Below are positions 1 through 6,332 of a stretch of DNA of 41,764 bases, in pieces; the stretch's first letter is position 1, and each line of letters begins with the position of its first letter. The stretch comes from a virus, in IMG/VR virus record IMGVR_UViG_3300046520_000099, positions 1-41,764 of that record; one strand, 5' to 3'. The position numbers were made by a program, and so were the translations under genes. Under the pieces are notes generated by a model. The model ran no database searches. It was given only the letters and a program-made list of their open reading frames with translations, and was not told where the DNA came from.

Positions 1-62
1 GTCTAGAAGATGTTTCCTTCCAGACTTTTCACCCGCCCCTCCCCTTTTGATGCTTATTGACA

Positions 63-389
63 CTAAATCGCAGCGTCACGCTTCTGAGCGTCCGAGCTGT
101 GATGGTGTGCGCACAGACTCTGCCAGTTCGACCAATCCCAGAACAGCGTCATGTCGCCCCGATGCGGTGTCTCATGGTCAACCACTGTTGCGGCGGTCAC
201 TCTACCCTCACGCTGGCAGTAGACACACAGCGGATTAGCTCTCAGGTGCTCTGCGCGAGCCTTCTGCCACTGGTATCCATACCCTCGCTGCGCGCTGGTC
301 TGCTTATCGGCGCGCCATGAGCCCGGGGTGATCGCTGGTAGCTTCGTCGGCAGAGGCGTGAGGCGTGGCTTCAGGTTCTTCAGCTTCAT
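63..389 (-). CDS. HNH endonuclease, phage terminase-proximal type
   Basis: 108-residue HNH nuclease. A C55-x2-C58 zinc knuckle, the D71-H72 core pair, N88 and the C93/H95-H96 cluster form a complete HNH fold. Small HNH proteins of this kind often sit just upstream of the terminase genes and help cos cleavage or packaging in several siphophages; that role is known for the family and only inferred here. Terminase would lie beyond the left edge, in the direction of transcription. The start lies just after the stop of the upstream polyproline protein, so the two are probably translationally coupled. Confidence 0.85.
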   Translation of the reverse strand: MKLKNLKPRLTPLPTKLPAITPGSWRADKQTSAQRGYGYQWQKARAEHLRANPLCVYCQREGRVTAATVVDHETPHRGDMTLFWDWSNWQSLCAHHHSSDAQKRDAAI

Positions 390-391
390 CC

Positions 392-658
392 TTAGCGGCG
401 CACTACACGTGCAGGCGGAGCCTCAGGCGGTGGAGGTGGAGGTGGAGGTGGAGGTGGAGGTGGAGGACGGTGTATCACCGTACGGTCGACGGCCCTGACA
501 ACCCCATCGATCCGCTCCCCGTTACTAGCGACGAACGCGCCGTAATTACGAACGCACTCCAAAACAATGAACTTGCCCTCGGCGATACCAAGCAACCTAC
601 CTATGCAACAAGCGGAGATCAAAGCGCATCCGATAACAATCCAAACCCAGGCGTTCAT
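392..658 (-). CDS. Small membrane protein with C-terminal polyproline run
   Basis: 88 residues. The N-terminus (about residues 4-24) is a hydrophobic helix and likely a single membrane anchor. The C-terminal third carries about 14 consecutive prolines, encoded by a hexanucleotide tandem repeat, and ends in a basic Arg-rich tail. A GGAG ribosome site lies about 9 bases before the ATG. The family is not recognised. It precedes the HNH gene by 2 bases. Polyproline stretches stall ribosomes unless EF-P is present, and the repeat can change length by slippage, so its copy number may vary between isolates. Confidence 0.6.
   Translation of the reverse strand: MNAWVWIVIGCALISACCIGRLLGIAEGKFIVLECVRNYGAFVASNGERIDGVVRAVDRTVIHRPPPPPPPPPPPPPPEAPPARVVRR
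430..467. repeat. Hexanucleotide microsatellite (GGTGGA)n
   Basis: About six uninterrupted GGTGGA units. Read on the minus strand they are CC(T/A) proline codons of the membrane protein. Unit gain or loss keeps frame because the unit is 6 bp. Confidence 0.85.
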
Positions 659-744
659 AACGCAGTCTCCAACACTAAGTTGCGAGTTCTTAGTGCCTTA
701 TAAGTCGAGCCTCAGATATGGCCTCAGCGATCGCTTGGCGAACA

Positions 745-1119
745 TTACGGATTTCTCCGCATCGCTCTCTGTATGGCGTGCGCGATATCCCTGCCGGATT
801 GAGCCGCGCTATCGTCCGAACTCCGGAATATTCGGGCAGGAACTGCTTGCACCCCGAATTTCATGTGGATGTTGGCCGATGGCGCAACGGGAGGGCTAAG
901 CTCAATGTGCACGTTCCCGGTCCACTTCTCACGCACAACCATGTCGTCCTTGACCTTCACGTTCCCACGCTCGTCACGCACAGCCATGATGATGAAGCGC
1001 CTCTCCTCGTCGGCAGTGAATATGCCGTCGCGCTCGATCCCATCAAGGAAGACGCGCGAGCCACGGTGGGCGACGTAGTTCGCATAGCCTGGATCGTCAG
1101 GGTCGGCTGATATTCTCAT
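745..1119 (-). CDS. Conserved-looking phage protein, unknown function
   Basis: 124 residues, soluble, mixed charge, no cysteine cluster or membrane segment. The middle (about residues 25-80) is predicted mainly beta-strand and the C-terminus is an Arg/Ala helix (RDIAHAIQRAMRRNP). The ATG has an AAGG ribosome site. It is part of the leftward chain of small genes running toward the HNH gene. I do not recognise a family. Length, codon use and spacing support a real gene. Confidence 0.6.
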   Translation of the reverse strand: MRISADPDDPGYANYVAHRGSRVFLDGIERDGIFTADEERRFIIMAVRDERGNVKVKDDMVVREKWTGNVHIELSPPVAPSANIHMKFGVQAVPARIFRSSDDSAAQSGRDIAHAIQRAMRRNP

Positions 1120-1132
1120 CTAGACACCTTGC

Positions 1133-1357
1133 TCAATGCGCTGCGGCGCTCAATTCTTGGACCGCTTGAAGGATTGCTCGACGAAGGGCAGCGACAGGAT
1201 CAGTCCGCACCTCGTACTCGCCAGGCACAATCTCGACCTCGACCACTTGAAGCGAGCCGCCAACCAGGTACATGACACGCGGGCGACCAGTGTCGGCTCC
1301 GATGCCCCACATGACACCGCAAGCCTCGGCTAGCTCGAGCAACTCCTGGTCTGTCAT
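1133..1357 (-). CDS. Small phage protein, unknown
   Basis: 74 residues, acidic, with an N-terminal helix (MTDQELLELAEACGV), a central beta-rich part and a C-terminal Ala-rich helix. It starts 14 bases upstream of the next gene's start region in the same leftward chain. No family recognised. The ribosome site is weak (AGGCGG), so expression may depend on coupling. Confidence 0.55.
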   Translation of the reverse strand: MTDQELLELAEACGVMWGIGADTGRPRVMYLVGGSLQVVEVEIVPGEYEVRTDPVAALRRAILQAVQELSAAAH

Positions 1358-1404
1358 GGCGCCGCCTATTGCTGCACAGCCCTATCGCGGCTCGCTTGCT
1401 CTGG

Positions 1405-1614
1405 TCATGACTGCGGCGTCAAGTCATACTCAGTTAGAACCGGTCCAACGCTTCCATCGCCGAGCACAAATTCGCACTCAATGGTCACGAACTGTCCGGA
1501 GTACACCCTTAGAGTAAAGCCGACGGTGTTATCTGGTAAGCCGAGGATGTCGAGAAGCTGGTGGACGGCTTCGCGCCCAAACCGGCCTTCCTTTGGTGTG
1601 AGCTTGTCGGCCAT
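1405..1614 (-). CDS. Small phage protein, unknown
   Basis: 69 residues from the internal ATG (MADKLTPKEG). An in-frame TTG four codons upstream is possible but has no better ribosome site. A helical N-terminal part (GREAVHQLLDILGL) is followed by two or three beta-strands. Family not recognised. The upstream 150 bases hold no confident gene. Confidence 0.55.
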   Translation of the reverse strand: MADKLTPKEGRFGREAVHQLLDILGLPDNTVGFTLRVYSGQFVTIECEFVLGDGSVGPVLTEYDLTPQS

Positions 1615-1766
1615 GTCGTTCTTCAATGATTCGCTGGTGTGCGGCGCACAAATCGTTTTGTCTCAACCCGCGTTTTTCGACACTTCGTACTATGACGTTG
1701 CGATGCAATATCCTTTGCTAAGCTCGCCCGCAACCGCTACCAGGAGAGCTCTTGCGTCTGCTGCCC

Positions 1767-2012
1767 CTACTTCTTCGGTCTGATAAGCATGGTGGTAGAG
1801 TGCGGTACAAGCCGCACCAACTCCGGCAATGAGTTCCAGGATGTGCCGTACCCAAGGCTGCGCAATATCGAGTGCGCCGTTTCTGCCTCGACTAACCTCT
1901 GGCACAGGCGATCGAGCGCGCCATCGTCCTCGACAACGACAGTCTCCCTACCAACAACAGCGTGAATGATCTGCGCCCGGAAGATCTCGAAGCTGTCGAC
2001 GGCGTTGTCCAT
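1767..2012 (-). CDS. Small phage protein with LRSLGYG motif
   Basis: 81 residues. The N-terminal half is strand/turn-rich and acidic. The C-terminal half has a helix leading into LRSLGYGTSWNSLPELVRLV, a signature I have seen near the end of many small phage proteins of unknown role; this is memory of the pattern, not a database match. The ATG overlaps the stop of the upstream gene by one base (TAATG), so translation is coupled. A second frame continues past the stop (see findings). Confidence 0.65.
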   Translation of the reverse strand: MDNAVDSFEIFRAQIIHAVVGRETVVVEDDGALDRLCQRLVEAETAHSILRSLGYGTSWNSLPELVRLVPHSTTMLIRPKK

Positions 2013-2362
2013 TACGTATCCTGAGTTGCAACTACCCGCCACTCACCTCGCGCCGCCCAGGTGGTAACGAACGCTTTCCTGCCGCGCTGAATCAGCCGAC
2101 GCTTGCGTGTCTCGTAGGAGCGCATGCGCGAGCCAGCGGCGTCTCTCACGTAGAGCAAGAGGTCGTTCAGATCGCGCTGCGCTTGGTTCGTCTTGACGCT
2201 GGAGATGCCCTTCGCGGATTCGGCGCGCTTGGCTAGATCCTCTATGAGCTGGTCGACATTCCGAATTCGGCCATAGTGAGCGAAATCGAACAGAGGGCTG
2301 CCATCGTCTACGCTGCTGGCGTGGACTTGCGCGAGCCTTTTGGCCTTTGCAGGCTGTAGCAT
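2012..2362 (-). CDS. Basic helical phage protein, unknown
   Basis: 116 residues. The start chosen is the ATG preceded by GAGG with a 5-base spacer. Upstream in-frame codons run through a terminator and a tRNA and cannot be coding. The C-terminal half is strongly basic (YETRKRRLIQRGRK), suggesting nucleic-acid contact. Family not recognised. It is the first gene after the tRNA-Trp terminator, so it needs its own promoter or read-through by an antiterminated polymerase. Confidence 0.6.
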   Translation of the reverse strand: MLQPAKAKRLAQVHASSVDDGSPLFDFAHYGRIRNVDQLIEDLAKRAESAKGISSVKTNQAQRDLNDLLLYVRDAAGSRMRSYETRKRRLIQRGRKAFVTTWAARGEWRVVATQDT

Positions 2363-2419
2363 CGCCGCCTCAATCGTGTTGAGGCTTGCCGCGCTGCTGC
2401 TTGCGGCAGACCTCGGAAT

Positions 2420-2452
2420 AAAAAACCGCCTGTGCATTGCTGCGACAGGCGG
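2420..2452 (-). terminator. Rho-independent terminator after tRNA-Trp
   Basis: CCGCCTGT pairs with ACAGGCGG (8 bp, 11-base loop), followed on the minus strand by TTTTTTATT. It lies about 40 bases downstream of the tRNA 3' end, so it should end the tRNA transcript. Confidence 0.85.
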
Positions 2453-2489
2453 CGAATCCATACCTTGGTAGGCAGGGAGGAGACACTTT

Positions 2490-2566
2490 TGGCAGACGCC
2501 CAAGGAATCGAACCTTGCGCAGTCGGTTTTGGAGACCAACTCGCCAGCCTTGGAACATTGGCGCCT
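2490..2566 (-). tRNA. tRNA-Trp (CCA anticodon)
   Basis: 77 nt with encoded 3' CCA. The acceptor AGGCGCC/GGCGTCT pairs fully with one G.U, and the discriminator is G73. The anticodon stem TTGGT/ACCGA carries loop CTCCAAA, giving anticodon CCA. The T stem is CAAGG/CCTTG with loop TTCGATT. The D arm is weak (G.U pairs, about 3 bp) although the GG of the D loop is present. It is a phage-borne tRNA in a leftward transcript with its own terminator. The weak D arm leaves some doubt about charging. Confidence 0.85.
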
Positions 2567-2895
2567 GTAGATGGGTTGTGGTGGCCGGCGCTGATCCCGG
2601 CATCCTCTTGGCTGAGTCTTCGGGTCCGCTCCGGTGCTACCCGACATCGTGCAGCCGCTGCCTTTCTGGACCGGTGAGGAGACCAGCAACGCGCGTCAGC
2701 GGATATGCGCTTACACCACACTGAGGAAGACTAAGCAGTCGAAAACGTCATCCATACGGCACGAATTCTGCCCAACCTGCCTCAGTGTGGTCGCTCCTTA
2801 CGAGAGCGAGGCGGCCAGATCTTTCCTCTGGCGAGTCACTCGGTCTTTGGGCAGTCCCGAGACTCTGCTAGCCTAACGCTTGGAGCGCGGAACAA
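2567..2895. other. Gene-free stretch rich in inverted repeats
   Basis: No convincing gene. An 11-bp perfect inverted repeat (CCACACTGAGG, 2716-2726, with its complement at 2780-2790) encloses two short hairpins (GACT/AGTC; GGCA/TGCC around an EcoRI-like GAATTC). It is followed by a TCGCTC/GAGCGA hairpin and a GAGT..CTCGG/CCGAG-ACTC stem (2833-2865). It could be tRNA leader and promoter DNA, a structured RNA, or a recombination or packaging site. Confidence 0.55.
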
Positions 2896-3111
2896 TCAGG
2901 CATTCTTTGCTGCGGAAGGTGCCGGTGAGAGCGGCAGGGCATCGCCGCCTGGATCTGCGCTTTCCAACGCAGTTCGCACGCGGCTGGCATACCATTCGTT
3001 GCTAAACTCGCCCAAGGTTTCAACGGCACTGCTGCCGGTCAACGAATCTGATTCAAAACGGGTCACAACGTAGCGTGTCACCGGGCGCACCCGGTACTCA
3101 ACAGTTTTCAT
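2896..3111 (-). CDS. Small phage protein, unknown
   Basis: 71 residues from MKTVEYRVRPVTRYVVTRFE. The ATG has GGAG six bases upstream, which favours it over two in-frame ATGs further up. The N-terminal 25 residues are alternating beta-strand, typical of small phage proteins with an XXVTRY-type strand pair. The C-terminus is Ala/Pro-rich and disordered. Family not recognised. Confidence 0.6.
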   Translation of the reverse strand: MKTVEYRVRPVTRYVVTRFESDSLTGSSAVETLGEFSNEWYASRVRTALESADPGGDALPLSPAPSAAKNA

Positions 3112-3206
3112 CTCATTCTCCAGCATCCGCAGATGCACAAGTTAGTTGGTGGCCGGGCTTTCACCGGCGTCGCGCTTGTCCCGAAGTTACGCGCTATTTC
3201 GTACCA

Positions 3207-3422
3207 TCAAACGATTCCGGCAGCCCTGCGTGCGGCACGTTCGCGTTCTTCGTAGAACTCTCTAAGTAACCATTCTTGTGTATTAGTCAGAAAGTAACCA
3301 AGGAATTTTTTGGCTTCAATCCAGCAGTTGGCGTCGATTTCCCGCAATGCGTATGAATTCGGCTCAACCATCGAATGGATAACCGTGCGTCCATCCGGAA
3401 ATATCTGCTCGTAGAACGTCAA
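3207..3422 (-). CDS. Small phage protein, unknown (TTG start)
   Basis: 71 residues from a TTG codon preceded by GGAGG at 4-base spacing. A GTG nine codons upstream lacks a ribosome site and falls inside a hairpin. The product has an N-terminal beta part and a long C-terminal amphipathic helix (NTQEWLLREFYEERERAARR). No family recognised. Confidence 0.5.
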   Translation of the reverse strand: MTFYEQIFPDGRTVIHSMVEPNSYALREIDANCWIEAKKFLGYFLTNTQEWLLREFYEERERAARRAAGIV

Positions 3423-3446
3423 GCTGCCTCCGTAAGCGAGAGATGT

Positions 3447-3472
3447 CACCGGCAGTTGTCGGCGTGCCGGTG
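3447..3472. other. 8-bp inverted repeat upstream of small gene
   Basis: CACCGGCA and TGCCGGTG are perfect complements around a 10-base loop. There is no U-tract, so it is unlikely to be a terminator. It is more likely a leader hairpin or a protein-binding site in the late leader. Confidence 0.5.
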
Positions 3473-3517
3473 CCAGAGTGGGTTTTATTGCCCGTGTACT
3501 GGATGACGCCGTAAACG

Positions 3518-3543
3518 AAAAAACCGGCCTTGCGGGGCCGGTT
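3518..3543 (-). terminator. Rho-independent terminator after the Q-like gene
   Basis: AACCGGCC/GGCCGGTT (8 bp, 6-base loop) followed by TTTTTTCG on the minus strand. It sits about 40 bases after the stop of the candidate antiterminator gene, where lambdoid phages carry tR'. The other strand ends GTTTCGTTTCG and could terminate weakly. Confidence 0.85.
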
Positions 3544-3585
3544 TCGTTTCGCTAGAGCGTACTTGTGAGCACTAGCAGCACTATC

Positions 3586-3936
3586 CTAAAGGAAATATCG
3601 CCGCACGTCAACATTTCTCAGCATCCTCGGCGTCAAAATATTCTCGGCTTCGATGACGACGTCAGCCAGCGGGAGACTCGGGAACCGCCACACGGTCGCG
3701 ATGCCGTACGCACGGTAGATCGCCCACCGATGCGAACTTGGCAAATCGTTAACCATCGTATCGATCGCCTCCCCGGCGCGCATGAACTCCTTCACGTCCT
3801 GCGGATGAGCCCATCCACCTGCTTCACGCCTGTCGGTTAGTGACATCCAGCGTGCCCAGAGCTTCATGACGACGACGAAGGGGCTATCGGCTTGCGGGGC
3901 TTCTACAAGGGCTGCTTGGTTGGTTGGGGCGTTCAT
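3586..3936 (-). CDS. Phage protein at the Q-antiterminator position
   Basis: 116 residues. A Trp-rich helix (MKLWARWMSL) precedes EFMRAGEAIDTMVNDLPSSH and RWAIYRAYGIATVWRFPS, a two-helix basic unit followed by a short C-terminal strand. I recognise this as a family common in beta-proteobacterial phages between NinX-type genes and the late genes; its function is unproven. It is the last early gene, followed at once by a strong terminator and then the late genes, which fits a Q-type antiterminator. That role is an inference from position. The start is set by ATGA overlap with the preceding small membrane gene. Confidence 0.65.
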   Translation of the reverse strand: MNAPTNQAALVEAPQADSPFVVVMKLWARWMSLTDRREAGGWAHPQDVKEFMRAGEAIDTMVNDLPSSHRWAIYRAYGIATVWRFPSLPLADVVIEAENILTPRMLRNVDVRRYFL

Positions 3937-4073
3937 TCTGAATCCTTCCGCCGGACAGTTAACCACAGTCCTAGAGCCATATAGATCGATGCCGCGATGA
4001 TGGCGACATTCGGAGAAAGCAGTGGCGCCGTGAAAATGCTTCCGATCAGTACGTAGAATTGGCCGAGCTTCAT
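3933..4073 (-). CDS. 46-residue membrane peptide
   Basis: A small gene coupled on both sides by ATGA overlaps. The sequence is hydrophobic from about residue 5 to 40, ending VRRKDSE. It reads as one long or two short membrane helices with a positive cytoplasmic tail. The overlaps with NinX upstream and the Q-like gene downstream make it a real part of the operon. Function unknown. Confidence 0.75.
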   Translation of the reverse strand: MKLGQFYVLIGSIFTAPLLSPNVAIIAASIYMALGLWLTVRRKDSE

Positions 4074-4459
4074 GCCGCCTCCTCGTCGAGAACTTCATCA
4101 CCGAATTTGCTTGCCACGTAGGCGCGCATGGCGGCGACAAGTAACGTTTCTCCGGTGCTGACATTGGCAGGGCTTCCAACTGCGGCGATCCAGCCGTCGA
4201 ATCGCCCCGACCCGTCGCGTATATAATTCCGATAAGTCGCGATGCCCTCACTCTCGATAAGCGGGCCGCCATGCGCCCAACTGGTCGATGGACGGAATGC
4301 TTCCATGCTGTGGTTAGTGAATCGCGCATGCAGGCTGTGATGCTTTCGCCAATCGGCATAAGTCACCTTGGTGCCGTCACTCCAATCCCAGCATCCCTTG
4401 CCAGTTGCCCGCGCTACCCAGTAATCCAACAACCCGCCGCTAAGCTCACGCACTCTCAT
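4070..4459 (-). CDS. NinX-like protein (DUF2591)
   Basis: 129 residues. The start MRVRELSGGLLDYWVARATG, the middle RPSTSWAHGGPLIESEGIA and the end LVAAMRAYVASKFGDEV match the DUF2591/NinX pattern as I know it: LxGxxLDYWVA at the start, PSTxWxxGGPxIE in the middle, and AAMRAxVxSxxGxEV at the end. NinX is encoded in the nin region of lambdoid phages and its function is not established. It lies in the expected place, between RusA and the Q position. Stop and start are coupled by ATGA overlaps to both neighbours. Confidence 0.85.
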   Translation of the reverse strand: MRVRELSGGLLDYWVARATGKGCWDWSDGTKVTYADWRKHHSLHARFTNHSMEAFRPSTSWAHGGPLIESEGIATYRNYIRDGSGRFDGWIAAVGSPANVSTGETLLVAAMRAYVASKFGDEVLDEEAA

Positions 4460-4752
4460 ACCGCCTCCACTTCAACAACATCCATCAAGCCAACCGACGA
4501 CAGCGCAGCCGCACCCAGCGTCCAGAACTTGCCCTGCTTGACCAGCACCTTACGCCCCAGCTCATCGGCAAGGTGCTCCGACGCCAGTTCGTCCGGGTCG
4601 AGCCCCAGAACGATGTGAACTTCGGTCGACGTCGCCCTGCCGCGAGAGCGCACGAACTCGATTGCGCGCTGGGCTGCCGGTAGGCCGGGAGTGATGTCGC
4701 GCTCTACTTCGATCTGTAATTCGGCAAACTTTGGATTGTCTTTGAAGCTCAT
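4456..4752 (-). CDS. Small winged-helix-like phage protein
   Basis: 98 residues. The segment AAQRAIEFVRSRGRATSTEV followed by LGLDPDELASEHLADELGRK and VLVKQGKFWTLG has the helix-turn-helix plus wing rhythm of small winged-helix proteins. No named family can be assigned. It is coupled by ATGA overlap to NinX downstream and to the rusA relic ORF upstream. A DNA-binding role is an inference from the fold pattern. Confidence 0.6.
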   Translation of the reverse strand: MSFKDNPKFAELQIEVERDITPGLPAAQRAIEFVRSRGRATSTEVHIVLGLDPDELASEHLADELGRKVLVKQGKFWTLGAAALSSVGLMDVVEVEAV

Positions 4753-4844
4753 GATTTCTCCTCCCCTTGTTGTACTTCTGGCTTACCGCCTATTTCGATT
4801 CGTACGCTCCCAGGCTTGGGGCCGTACTCCCGAATAAAACTCAT
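4749..4844 (-). pseudogene. Displaced 3' end of rusA (31-codon relic ORF)
   Basis: An open frame of 31 codons whose start, IREYGPKPGSVRIEIGG, parallels the C-terminus of the upstream RusA (TREFGTEPGSVRIEIGA). At the DNA level the two segments match at about two thirds of 47 positions. It is coupled by ATGA to the HNH gene before it and to the gene after it, so it may still be translated. I read it as the original rusA 3' end, separated from the gene body when an HNH cassette carrying its own version of that end inserted. The alternative, an independent tail duplication, would also need explaining. Confidence 0.75.
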
Positions 4845-5467
4845 AACAGATACCCTCGTTCTTGCATGTAATCCACTGGATGCTTTGCGCTTTTTCTTCG
4901 ATTACATTCCTGGCGAAGCAACTGAACATTTGAGTCAATGTTTCCCCCGCCTAGTGCTAACGGCATGATGTGATCTAGGTGGTAGTCATCACCAAGCGGA
5001 AGTCTGCAACATGCGCATAATCCTTTTTGGAGTGTCATTAATTTGACAACCACATTTTTAGACAACGTTCCGGGAGACATCCTTATCCTGGCACGCCTAT
5101 TCTCAAAATATCGGCGCTTTGCTGTTGGGTTTTGCAGAATCCATAATTCTGCGGCGAGCCTGGCTTTCTCTGGATTTTTCAACCTCCAGTCTTTATTCCT
5201 CTCTAATATTTTTTCTTTCTCTCTTGAGTAATAAGCCGCATAGTTGGCCCTTCGACGTTCCTTATTGCGCTCGGCATATAGGGCATCGCGGTCCTTTACT
5301 TTTTGCGGATTCGCCGCCTTTACCGCCGCTTTTGTTGCCTTTACTTTTTCCGGATACATTTTTCGATATCGGGCTGTCCTGGTCCTCGCGCAAGCCAAAC
5401 AATTTTTCGTTGAGAACACAATCCCGCATTTTCTGCAAATTCGAGACTCAAAATCCTCATGGCTCAT
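4841..5467 (-). CDS. HNH homing-type endonuclease with zinc ribbon, inserted at rusA
   Basis: 208 residues. N-terminal zinc ribbon C11-x2-C14 and C23-x2-C26; a long Lys/Arg/Glu-rich helical linker with repeated YxxRxKExxxERNKxxRxxNPEK units (about 30-125); C-terminal HNH nuclease with CACC, YHLDHIMPLALGG and the Asn segment NIDSNVQLL. The usual cysteine pair after it is altered (RQECNRR). Base composition is lower in GC than the flanks, a sign of transfer. It starts directly at the rusA stop and is followed by a relic of the rusA 3' end, so it looks like a mobile free-standing endonuclease lodged in rusA. Confidence 0.85.
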   Translation of the reverse strand: MSHEDFESRICRKCGIVFSTKNCLACARTRTARYRKMYPEKVKATKAAVKAANPQKVKDRDALYAERNKERRRANYAAYYSREKEKILERNKDWRLKNPEKARLAAELWILQNPTAKRRYFENRRARIRMSPGTLSKNVVVKLMTLQKGLCACCRLPLGDDYHLDHIMPLALGGGNIDSNVQLLRQECNRRKSAKHPVDYMQERGYLL

Positions 5468-5830
5468 TTATGCGGCTCCTATCTCAATACGCACACTTCC
5501 GGGTTCAGTGCCGAACTCCCTGGTGATTGTTATGGGATTAAAGGCTGAGTCATCAATTCCGAGGGCGTCTGCGATGCCGTCGATGGAATTTTTAAAACTA
5601 GCCATGAGGTTGTCTCGGTCGCGTAGGCGCCGATCCGGCTGGATGAAGACGATCCTCAGCGACACCTCATGCCCCATCGGGAACGTGACGCCACGGCTGG
5701 CCTGACGTGTCAGGAGCGTTGCGGTCTCGCGCGCCGACTTGCGCAGGGCGACGGTGGAGGCCCAATGCTTGCCCTTGCAGCGGTTCGGGTTGAGTTCTGG
5801 CGCCGGGAACGGCAGGTGGACGACGATCAT
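5468..5830 (-). CDS. rusA: RusA-family Holliday junction resolvase
   Basis: 120 residues, the family's usual length. Family features: N-terminal PFPAPELNPNR, central RLRDRDNLMASFKNSIDGIADALGIDD-type block with the catalytic acidic residues (D71, D73, D94) and lysine (K80). RusA is a dimeric nuclease that cuts four-way junctions made during phage replication and recombination. The last about 16 codons appear to have been replaced during insertion of the adjacent HNH gene, yet the reading frame and C-terminal strand are preserved, so it should be active. The start overlaps the upstream gene's stop by 4 bases. Confidence 0.9.
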   Translation of the reverse strand: MIVVHLPFPAPELNPNRCKGKHWASTVALRKSARETATLLTRQASRGVTFPMGHEVSLRIVFIQPDRRLRDRDNLMASFKNSIDGIADALGIDDSAFNPITITREFGTEPGSVRIEIGAA

Positions 5831-6075
5831 TCAGGCACTCCTTCAGTGCGGCACTTCTCGACGAACCGGCGACGTGCTGCGGCAGCATCCCGATCCTTGT
5901 CCTTGTCAAACAGAACGCAGCTCTCGTTCCAGGCGACGTAGCGCACTGGTGAAGTGGCATCCTGGTCGTAGCCGTGGCAGCGGCCCATGCCTAGTGCGGT
6001 GTACTGAGGCTCGACGTTCTTCCTGGTGAAGTCGACGCAGTAGCCGCAGATTTCGTTGGAGTTTAAGGCGCGCAT
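5827..6075 (-). CDS. Small cysteine-rich phage protein, likely zinc-binding
   Basis: 82 residues from the ATG preceded by GAGG at 6-base spacing; the GAGG lies right after the upstream gene's stop. Cysteines are arranged CGYC early, then GRCHGYD, then ESCVLFD, the pattern of small phage zinc-binding proteins of the EICGYC..GRC..C type. Four Cys could bind one zinc. The C-terminus is an Arg-rich helix. It sits between RusA and a helical DUF protein. Function unknown. Confidence 0.65.
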   Translation of the reverse strand: MRALNSNEICGYCVDFTRKNVEPQYTALGMGRCHGYDQDATSPVRYVAWNESCVLFDKDKDRDAAAARRRFVEKCRTEGVPE

Positions 6076-6083
6076 ATTCAGCC

Positions 6084-6332
6084 TCAACCAACAAGACGAT
6101 GCTGGCGCACGCCCGTAATCCCAGCAGGAAGCTCGGGGCGCTTGTCGAGGAAATCGCTACCCTTCCCGCCCGTGGCGTGGGCGTACTTCACCTCGACCTT
6201 CGCCGTGTTCACCATCACCTGGGACAGCTCGCCGATCATCTTCGCGCGGTCGATGTCCAGCTTCCCGCTCTTGACGCCCTCGATCGTCTCGAACAGCAGC
6301 TCACGCAGGTCATCGATGTTCTTCTTAGACAT
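6084..6332 (-). CDS. Conserved helical phage protein (paralogue of the 26973 gene)
   Basis: 82 residues: IDDLRELLFETIEGVKSGKL followed by IDRAKMIGELSQVMVNTAKVEVKYA, two amphipathic helices of a family widespread in proteobacterial phages. The second copy at 26973-27266 has the same order (DIRNELVNVFNKLRDGTMEAK, EINNTAGKIIASAKVQLAYA). In both places the gene overlaps the stop of a DNA-binding or HNH-type gene ending in an (I/L)PKEL helix. Function unknown. The repeated pairing suggests the two proteins act together. Confidence 0.75.
   Translation of the reverse strand: MSKKNIDDLRELLFETIEGVKSGKLDIDRAKMIGELSQVMVNTAKVEVKYAHATGGKGSDFLDKRPELPAGITGVRQHRLVG

Noticed and set aside
2366-2721. Upstream extensions of the 2012-2362 gene and other frames through the tRNA
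   Set aside because: They run through a clear tRNA-Trp and a terminator, which cannot be protein-coding.
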